Assembly: GCA_959596515.1 (NCBI GenBank) | Contig: CAUFXR010000028.1 | Span: 1-27,254 of the forward strand | Length of the DNA: 27,254 bases | Direction of reading: 5' to 3' | From: an uncultured Oscillospiraceae bacterium | GTDB lineage: Bacteria; Bacillota; Clostridia; Oscillospirales; Acutalibacteraceae | Shown here: positions 21,749 to 27,254 of the stretch, in pieces | How the letters are laid out: every line of letters begins with the position of its first letter | How positions within the stretch are numbered: the stretch's first letter is position 1 | Made by a program: the position numbers and the translations under genes | Notes under the pieces: generated by a model | The model's database searches: none | What the model saw: only the letters and a program-made list of their open reading frames with translations | Told to the model about the DNA's origin: nothing

Positions 21749-23509
21749 ATGAATTCTCAAATATCCACCCTTCATTTAATCAAACGTTTCGCTCCTTATT
21801 TTAAAAAATATAAAGGGGTTTTATTTTTAGATCTGTTCTGCGCCGCCCTGACAACGGTCTGTGAACTGGTATTCCCCTTGATTGTACGTTACATTACCGA
21901 TATGGGCATGAATCATCTGGAAAGCCTGACGGTACAGATCATTCTGACCTTAGGCGGCTTTTATCTGGTGCTACGTCTGATCGACACCGCCGCCAACTAT
22001 TATATGGCTAACGTCGGTCACATCATGGGCGCAAAAATTGAAACGGATATGCGGAAGGATCTGTTTTCCCATCTGCAGAAGCTTTCCTATTCCTACTACG
22101 ATGAGACCAAAATCGGCCAGCTGATGGCCAGGATCACCAGTGACCTGTTTGATGTCACAGAATTTGCCCACCATTGCCCAGAGGAATTTTTCATCGCTTT
22201 TCTAAAGATCTTAGTGTCTTTTCTGATTCTGTGCAACAGCAGCGTGCTTTTGACGGTGATTATCTTCGCTATCCTTCCCTTGATGCTTCTGGCCGCCATG
22301 TATTTCAACAAGCGGATGCGCCGGGCCTTCAAAAAATCCAGAAATCAGATCGGTGAGATCAACGCGCAGGTGGAGGACAGCCTGTTAGGCGTCCGTGTGG
22401 TGAAATCCTTTGCTAACGAGCCCATTGAAACAGAAAAGTTCCGTAGCGGCAATGAGAAATTTTTAAGCATTAAGCGGGAAATGTATAAATACATGGCGGG
22501 CTTTCAGAGCAGCACCCGATTATTTGACGGCATCATGTATATCGCTGTAGTGGTAGCAGGCTCCCTATTCATGATCTACGATAAAATCACTCCCGGCGAC
22601 CTGGTGGCTTATCTTTTGTATGTCACTACCCTTCTGACCTCGATCCGGCGGGTTGTAGAATTCACTGAGCAGTTTCAGCGGGGTATGACCGGCATTGAGC
22701 GGTTTATCGAAGTGATGGACGCGCCGGTGGAGATCCGTGACGAACCGGGTGCCGTGGAATTAAAAAATGTTAAGGGTGACATCCAATTTGACCATGTCAG
22801 TTTTCGGTACGCCGGTGTGGATGAGGATGTGCTGACCAACATCAACCTCCATGTGACACCGGGACAGAACATCGCCCTGGTCGGTCCCTCCGGCGGCGGC
22901 AAAACCACCCTGTGCAATTTGATTCCCAGATTTTACGAGGTCACTTCCGGCCGAATTCTCATCGACGGCCAGGACATCAAAAAGATCACTCTCCAGTCTC
23001 TGCGCAGCCAAATCGGCACCGTACAGCAGGAGGTTTACTTATTTTCCGGCTCCATTTACGAAAACATCGGCTATGGAAAGCCGGGCGCTACCCAAGAGGA
23101 AATCATCCGCGCCGCTAAGCTGGCCGGCGCCCATGAGTTCATCATGGAACTGCCCGACGGCTATAACACCTATGTGGGAGAGCGGGGCGTGAAGCTTTCC
23201 GGCGGTCAAAAGCAGCGGGTTAGTATCGCCCGGGTTTTCCTGAAAAATCCTCCTGTGCTGATTTTAGACGAAGCTACCTCCGCTTTGGACAACGAAAGTG
23301 AGAAACTAGTGCAGCACTCTTTGGAAAAATTAGCCAAGGGCCGGACTACCTTTACCATCGCTCATCGTCTCACCACCATACGAAACGCGGACCTGATCCT
23401 CGTGTTAACGGAAGACGGTATTGTGGAAAAAGGGACTCACCGTCAGCTTATGGCTCTGGGCGGAGTTTACCACAGTCTTTACAGCATGTATGGAACTTTA
23501 GACGAATAA
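21749..23509 (+). CDS. ABC exporter, fused permease-ATPase half transporter
   Basis: A 586-residue type IV ABC half transporter (MsbA/YheI-like). Six membrane segments lie in residues 22-300; the ATPase has Walker A GPSGGGKTT (379-387), Q-loop VQQEVYLFSGSIYENI, signature LSGGQKQR (483-490), Walker B VLILDEATSALD (503-514) and H-loop TIAHRL. All catalytic residues are intact, so a homodimer would be active. The frame stays open upstream to 21641, but that stretch looks like leader RNA and GGAGG sits before 21749. No partner gene is present. Substrate (drug, lipid or peptide) is not predictable. Confidence 0.92.
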   Translation: MNSQISTLHLIKRFAPYFKKYKGVLFLDLFCAALTTVCELVFPLIVRYITDMGMNHLESLTVQIILTLGGFYLVLRLIDTAANYYMANVGHIMGAKIETDMRKDLFSHLQKLSYSYYDETKIGQLMARITSDLFDVTEFAHHCPEEFFIAFLKILVSFLILCNSSVLLTVIIFAILPLMLLAAMYFNKRMRRAFKKSRNQIGEINAQVEDSLLGVRVVKSFANEPIETEKFRSGNEKFLSIKREMYKYMAGFQSSTRLFDGIMYIAVVVAGSLFMIYDKITPGDLVAYLLYVTTLLTSIRRVVEFTEQFQRGMTGIERFIEVMDAPVEIRDEPGAVELKNVKGDIQFDHVSFRYAGVDEDVLTNINLHVTPGQNIALVGPSGGGKTTLCNLIPRFYEVTSGRILIDGQDIKKITLQSLRSQIGTVQQEVYLFSGSIYENIGYGKPGATQEEIIRAAKLAGAHEFIMELPDGYNTYVGERGVKLSGGQKQRVSIARVFLKNPPVLILDEATSALDNESEKLVQHSLEKLAKGRTTFTIAHRLTTIRNADLILVLTEDGIVEKGTHRQLMALGGVYHSLYSMYGTLDE

Positions 23510-23525
23510 GGAAAAAAGGGCAATC

Positions 23526-23577
23526 GGTTTCTATCCCGCTGGTTCTGCGGGTGTTCCGACGATTTTGCCGTTAGTTC
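23526..23577. other. Compound hairpin downstream of the ABC gene
   Basis: CCCGC-TGGTTCT-GCGGG lies inside outer pairs GGCAA...CGG with CCG...TTTGCC. It is G+C-rich but lacks a T tract, 15 bases past the ABC stop. It might stabilise the mRNA 3' end. Confidence 0.4.
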
Positions 23578-23626
23578 TCCCCCTTAAAGCGCAGTTTTCC
23601 CACTTAGTTTTAGTTAGAATAAAAGA

Positions 23627-23680
23627 GCCCGAAAGCGGGAAGGCGGAAGCCATTCCTCACTTTCGGGCCCTTTCTATTTC
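23627..23680. terminator. Bidirectional terminator between ABC and PAP2 genes
   Basis: GCCCGAAAG (23627-23635) pairs with CTTTCGGGC (23660-23668), with a loop of 24 bases. TTTCTATTTCTT follows on the plus strand and CTCTTTTATTC on the minus strand, as expected between converging genes. Confidence 0.85.
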
Positions 23681-23685
23681 TTAAT

Positions 23686-24249
23686 TTAAATACGTCGTAC
23701 AAAAAACCAGGAACCTAAAAAAGCCAAAAACTCATAGAATACAAAAACCGCAAAGAAGCCCAGCACTATTCCGAGAATGAGGCCGCTGACCACATCGGAA
23801 GGATAATGGACAAACAAGTAAAGTCTGGAAAAGCCAATCAGCGCCGCCAGCAACAAAGCGGCGATTCCCAGCGGAATATTCGCGAAGCAAATTACCGTGG
23901 CCGCCGCGAAAGACGACAGTGTATGGCAGGAAGGCGCGGAATAATCGTGAGGCCGGCTAATCAGCAACTCCACATCTTGATTGTTATTACAAGGCCGAAT
24001 CCGGCCGATTAACGGCTTCAGCGCGATATTTCCCACCGTTAAACACAGCACCAGCGCCACCATCAACATAAATCCATAAGGCCGTTCCGCCTTTCTTGCG
24101 AGAAAAATGGCGGTAATCACCAGCCAAACGAGGCCACCATTACCCAGCAAAGTGATTTTAGGCATTACCTTATCCAAAAAAGGACATCGAACGCGCTTTT
24201 GAATATATTCCAAAATACGGTTGTCCAACCGCCGGATATTTTCCATCAT
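23686..24249 (-). CDS. PAP2 superfamily membrane phosphatase
   Basis: A 187-residue membrane protein with about five hydrophobic segments. The three acid phosphatase motifs are KPLIGRIRPC (KxxxxxxRP), APSCHTLSSFA (PSGH-type histidine, here with Cys in place of Gly) and SRLYLFVHYPSDVVSG (SRxxxxxHxxxD). The active site should face the outside; relatives dephosphorylate undecaprenyl pyrophosphate or phosphatidylglycerol phosphate. Two adjacent ATGs (24249, 24246) are equally good; GGAG lies about 11 bases ahead. It has a clear promoter and ends at a shared terminator. Confidence 0.87.
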   Translation of the reverse strand: MMENIRRLDNRILEYIQKRVRCPFLDKVMPKITLLGNGGLVWLVITAIFLARKAERPYGFMLMVALVLCLTVGNIALKPLIGRIRPCNNNQDVELLISRPHDYSAPSCHTLSSFAAATVICFANIPLGIAALLLAALIGFSRLYLFVHYPSDVVSGLILGIVLGFFAVFVFYEFLAFLGSWFFVRRI

Positions 24250-24286
24250 ACGTGTTTCTTCTCCAATTCCATAACAAATCCTTTTT

Positions 24287-24316
24287 ATTATACCCTGGAA
24301 ATGATATAGCCGTCAA
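24287..24316 (-). promoter_or_regulatory. Promoter of the PAP2 gene
   Basis: Minus strand TTGACG (24316-24311), 18-base spacer, TATAAT (24292-24287), about 40 bases before ATG. Confidence 0.75.
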
Positions 24317-24406
24317 TCAGGAACACGCGATCAAAGGTTCTCCAAACTCAGTCTGGTGAGAAGCGGGTTCTATTTCCTCTGTCTCTAATGCGTCAAGTCC
24401 GCGCAG

Positions 24407-26266
24407 TTAGCTCGGCACGCCAAAGGAATAGATTGATTTATACAGCAGGTCCAAATCTTCAAAGCTGTAGGTCCCATCCCGATTGATATCCGCCGCTTCC
24501 AAAAATAGTCCTTTGAGAACCGTTCTGCTTTCATGGTAAAACTCGTGTTCTACCAAAACGGAAACATCTTTTTGGTTCACGTTGCCGTCTCCATTCAGAT
24601 CACCGTAAATCAGTAGAGTGACCTGATCACATTCGACTCCATTTTGCAGCAGCGTAAAGGTAGTTCCGGTGCCTACGCCTCCTGTAGAAACCCGAGTGCC
24701 TTCAAAATTCCGTACTACCAGATCTCCGCTATACTGCAGATTCGCTTTGATCTGAGTCAAGGTGCTGCCGGATTCCACACCGGTCATTATTCTGGTCTTT
24801 TCATCGATATTATAAACCAGACTGGTGATCATCCCGGAATCTTCCCCGTCGGATGAGGGCTCCGAGCTGTCTGAATCGTCTGCGCCGGAGGAATCCACCG
24901 GCTCTGAAGCCTCCTCTGTAAAAGTGAGGGTATAAACACAGCTTGCCGGCAATCCACCGGTTGTACAAAGGTTAGACAGCTGAACCTGATAGGTCCCCGC
25001 CTCTATAGGATCCGGAGCGGGAAAACGGAAAAAGCTTTCATCCAACTCTAGTCCGTTATCCAGTGTCCATGTATAATCCGCGTCTGTTGTCTCATTCCAG
25101 ACCGTCACCACCGGGTTACCTCTACCGGAGTTCAAAAGCTCCGGATTCAGCGACACGGTCCAAAATTCCGAGCTTTCCTCAGGCACCGGATAAAAACCCG
25201 GAAGAGGGTCTGCCAAAAACGCGTTGCTTTCCTCCGTAAATTCCTCCACCGTTACCTGACTGGTAAAGCCATTGGTGTATTCCACCCGAATGCCGGCGTT
25301 GGAATTCGATACGCTGTAAACCATATCTTCATCAGCAAATAAAAACGCCGGATCCCGCTTCTCCAGCGTTACCTGCCCCAGCGCGGAACCGTCTTCCCCT
25401 AAAAGAAGCAGTCTGGAATCAAAATCCGCCAAGATTCCGTTCTGATAAAGGCAAGCGGCGCCCTGGCCTTGGGACACGTAAAGTCCCTCCACCGTCATAT
25501 TCTCCTCAGAAACACGATACACGATCCCGTCGGCGTCTATCGCCAATTCTGGTCCCAGCATGCGCAAGCCTTCACCTACCGGATCCCCGGAAAAGCCTGT
25601 CACCTCGTCAGCGGTAATTCGCCATAATCCGCCTGTCTCAGTAACCAAATAGACACCGCTATTCGATGGCGCGGAAATCAGTTCTGAAATCGGTTCTTCC
25701 AGGTCACAAAATGGAACCAGTCTCTGTGTTTTCTCCTCACTATTTTCGGATACCTCTTCCGTCGTGTACAGTATAGTGGGATCAGAGCTTTTACGAAAAT
25801 AAAGGGTTCCATCCGGAGCGGCTGCGAAATTTCCATTGGATAAAGACGATAGTCCCCGAAGCGCCGTAGCCTTGTCAAGCTGAGTAAAATCGCTATTATC
25901 GTAGGAAAACAGCTTCACTTGTTTTTGTACCACTCCATTTTCATATCTCGTCGTTTCACAAGCCACAATCATCCGATCGGTCAATAAGGACAAGCAGCAA
26001 AACTCTCCGCCGATTTCCCAAAGGGTCTGAGCGCTTTGATCGTTGGTATCTGTCAACAGGCCAAAACATTCGTTGTCACCGCCCTCTATCAGCAGTAATT
26101 TCCCATCTCCCAGATAGAGGGCGTCTTTCAATTCGGTTCCCGGTTTTTGAAGCTCGATTTCATAGCTTTCCTCCACGAATTCTCCCTGTGCCGAAATCGC
26201 TGTGAAGCCTATCAAGGCTACGACGAGCATTACTGGAATCGCCAATTTCCAAAATTTTCGTTTCAT
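24407..26266 (-). CDS. Secreted dockerin type I protein with propeller-like N-terminal region
   Basis: A 619-residue exported protein. Residues 1-27 are a Sec signal peptide (KRK, then hydrophobic core, then AISAQG). Residues about 40-320 show repeated short strands of the type LYLGDGKLLLIEGGD, DGTLYFRK and DGIVYRV, suggesting a beta-propeller without a recognised active site. A region at about 360-460 resembles an Ig-like domain, then a Ser/Asp/Glu-rich linker (about 462-486), a small beta domain (SLVYNIDEKTRIMTGV), and a C-terminal dockerin with two calcium loops, DLNGDGNVNQKDV and DINRDGTYSFEDL. Dockerins bind cohesins on cellulosomal or other scaffold proteins; none is in the window. The Shine-Dalgarno is weak. 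Function beyond surface complex docking is unknown. Confidence 0.85.
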   Translation of the reverse strand: MKRKFWKLAIPVMLVVALIGFTAISAQGEFVEESYEIELQKPGTELKDALYLGDGKLLLIEGGDNECFGLLTDTNDQSAQTLWEIGGEFCCLSLLTDRMIVACETTRYENGVVQKQVKLFSYDNSDFTQLDKATALRGLSSLSNGNFAAAPDGTLYFRKSSDPTILYTTEEVSENSEEKTQRLVPFCDLEEPISELISAPSNSGVYLVTETGGLWRITADEVTGFSGDPVGEGLRMLGPELAIDADGIVYRVSEENMTVEGLYVSQGQGAACLYQNGILADFDSRLLLLGEDGSALGQVTLEKRDPAFLFADEDMVYSVSNSNAGIRVEYTNGFTSQVTVEEFTEESNAFLADPLPGFYPVPEESSEFWTVSLNPELLNSGRGNPVVTVWNETTDADYTWTLDNGLELDESFFRFPAPDPIEAGTYQVQLSNLCTTGGLPASCVYTLTFTEEASEPVDSSGADDSDSSEPSSDGEDSGMITSLVYNIDEKTRIMTGVESGSTLTQIKANLQYSGDLVVRNFEGTRVSTGGVGTGTTFTLLQNGVECDQVTLLIYGDLNGDGNVNQKDVSVLVEHEFYHESRTVLKGLFLEAADINRDGTYSFEDLDLLYKSIYSFGVPS

Positions 26267-26351
26267 CCCGTTTTTCAGCCTTCTCTCTCCGGAATATTCA
26301 CACTGGTCTATCGCGGTTTCTCATCAGTCGTTCATCTCATTTTCTATCTTT

Positions 26352-26381
26352 TATATAGCATGAAAATTTTTCCAGTTTCAA
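26352..26381 (-). promoter_or_regulatory. Promoter of the dockerin protein gene
   Basis: Minus strand TTGAAA (26381-26376), 18-base spacer, TATATA (26357-26352) preceded by TGC (extended -10). The leader is about 80 bases. Confidence 0.65.
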
Positions 26382-26422
26382 CGAATTGTGAAAGAAGATC
26401 ACAGAAAGCTTGAAAATAAAAA

Positions 26423-26460
26423 ACAGAGAAAAGCGGCGGAAAAATTCGCCGTTTTTCTGT
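26423..26460 (-). terminator. Terminator of the DUF2461 gene
   Basis: ACAGAGAAAAGCGGCG (26423-26438) pairs with CGCCGTTTTTCTGT (26447-26460) with small mismatches; minus-strand reading continues into GTTTTTTATTTTC. Confidence 0.8.
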
Positions 26461-26471
26461 GAAAATTCCTG

Positions 26472-27176
26472 TTAAAATGATTCGGAACGATCACGTTCCT
26501 CTATTCTTTCTACCTGCGCCGCATAAAGCAAGAAATGATAGATCGGCGCTAGAGTCTGGAAATCTTTTTCCAGTTTTTGTGATAATCTGTCAGAAAACAG
26601 CAAATTGAAATCGTTGTTCTCCGCCACAAAACTGATGCCTCGCCTTTCCAGCCACTGACGTTCCTCCTCCGGGCGCTGCGGATAGTGGGAACGCTTGTAC
26701 AGTTCTCCCTCGATTTGAAAAAGATGTTGAGACAAATAGGCTTTTTGCGCCTTCATGAACGCCGGGTCATCCCGAAGGATCAGCTTTCTCATGGTGTTCA
26801 TATAGGCGTCGGATGCGTGATAGAAGCCGCAGCCATAGTTAAACCCGTCGCTGGTAATCTCGAAATAAATTCCGGGCACCTCAGTACCATGCATTTTACC
26901 ACGCTTGAATATAATCCACATGGTGTCACGATATAGAGATTTATCATGGCTGTATCGGGTATCCCGGCGCAGCCGGCAAATGGTTTTATCCACCCGTGGT
27001 TCTGTGGTTAGCTTGTCATCAATCTCCAGCATCACCGGGGTCAGCGACCGTACCAGATCTTTCATCGGTTCCAATAAGAACATTTGATAATTCTCTTTAT
27101 GGGATAGAAACCACTCTCGGCTATCCTGAAGCCGATTCTCAAACAAAAAATCCAGAGTCTTGGGCGAAAACGCCAT
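26472..27176 (-). CDS. DUF2461 domain protein
   Basis: A 234-residue protein of the DUF2461 family (TIGR02453-like). Landmarks are the N-terminal FLFENRLQDSREWFLSHKENY, CRLRRDTRYSHDKSLYRDTMW (about residues 67-87), GIYFEITSDGFNYGCGFYH and the PEEERQWLERRGISF segment. No catalytic role is established. AAGGAGG sits 7-8 bases before ATG at 27176, and the right copy of the 53-bp inverted repeat starts 25 bases upstream, so its promoter must lie in the repeat or beyond the window. It has its own terminator. Confidence 0.88.
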   Translation of the reverse strand: MAFSPKTLDFLFENRLQDSREWFLSHKENYQMFLLEPMKDLVRSLTPVMLEIDDKLTTEPRVDKTICRLRRDTRYSHDKSLYRDTMWIIFKRGKMHGTEVPGIYFEITSDGFNYGCGFYHASDAYMNTMRKLILRDDPAFMKAQKAYLSQHLFQIEGELYKRSHYPQRPEEERQWLERRGISFVAENNDFNLLFSDRLSQKLEKDFQTLAPIYHFLLYAAQVERIEERDRSESF

Positions 27177-27201
27177 AAAAATTCCTCCTTACGTAAAAAA
27201 G

Positions 27202-27254
27202 CGGACTGTAAAGTTAAATGAAAATTGAAGACCCGTCAGCCCTTCTGGTACAAT
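27202..27254. repeat. Right copy of 53-bp terminal inverted repeat
   Basis: Exact reverse complement of bases 1-53. It lies upstream of the DUF2461 gene in the same relative orientation and at the same distance as the left copy before the holin gene. Any promoter for that gene would be inside or beyond this repeat. Confidence 0.95.

Noticed and set aside
1..27254. Reading the 53-bp inverted repeats as ends of a transposon or linear replicon
   Set aside because: The interior is ordinary chromosomal metabolism with no transposase, recombinase, replication or terminal protein gene.
1..27254. CRISPR array, toxin-antitoxin or defence island
   Set aside because: No regularly spaced repeats and no protein with such motifs were found in any frame.

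Overview
This 27.3 kb window looks like a chromosomal segment of a low-to-middle G+C, Gram-positive anaerobe of the class Clostridia, probably the Oscillospiraceae/Ruminococcaceae/Acutalibacteraceae range. The evidence is strong AGGAGG ribosome binding sites, sigma-A type TTGACA/TATAAT promoters, a 6S RNA of the form I associate with that group, PyrK/PyrD type IB dihydroorotate dehydrogenase, half-size TSUP permeases, a corrinoid protein and a secreted dockerin protein. The taxon is inferred; there is no rRNA or marker tree here.

Layout. Positions 1-53 and 27202-27254 are a perfect 53-bp inverted repeat, so the segment is bounded by the same sequence facing outward at both ends. The left part (to about 5.3 kb) reads mostly rightward: a solitary phi-LC3-type holin, a YbaK/EbsC-type Cys-tRNA(Pro) deacylase, a DUF1292 protein, 6S RNA, a two-gene TSUP/TauE permease and a GpsA-like glycerol-3-phosphate dehydrogenase. 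Running against them, between the deacylase and the DUF1292 gene, is the most notable object in the window: a transcription unit of about 1.07 kb on the minus strand with a strong promoter, a strong terminator, no credible ORF and many stem-loops, read here as a large ornate noncoding RNA of unassigned family.

The middle (5.6-19.1 kb) is all minus strand. Reading in transcription order it is a nucleoside salvage operon (LacI-type regulator, deoB, deoD, cdd, pyrimidine-nucleoside phosphorylase), then a pyrimidine de novo cluster (pyrC, pyrF, pyrK, pyrD) that runs into a histidine phosphatase, ruvX and a VanZ-like membrane protein, ending at a strong hairpin terminator. A separate MFS permease follows. 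The salvage genes feed ribose-5-phosphate/deoxyribose-5-phosphate and free bases; the pyr genes make UMP. Their head-to-tail order puts breakdown and synthesis of pyrimidines side by side.

The right part (19.7-27.2 kb) holds a corrinoid protein gene overlapping mutY (minus), a divergent ABC exporter (plus) with a foldable leader, a convergent PAP2 phosphatase, a 619-residue secreted dockerin protein and a DUF2461 gene. No tRNA, rRNA operon, CRISPR array, transposase or integrase was seen. Start/stop overlaps (TAATG, ATGA, GTGA) recur at five gene junctions and were used to fix start codons.
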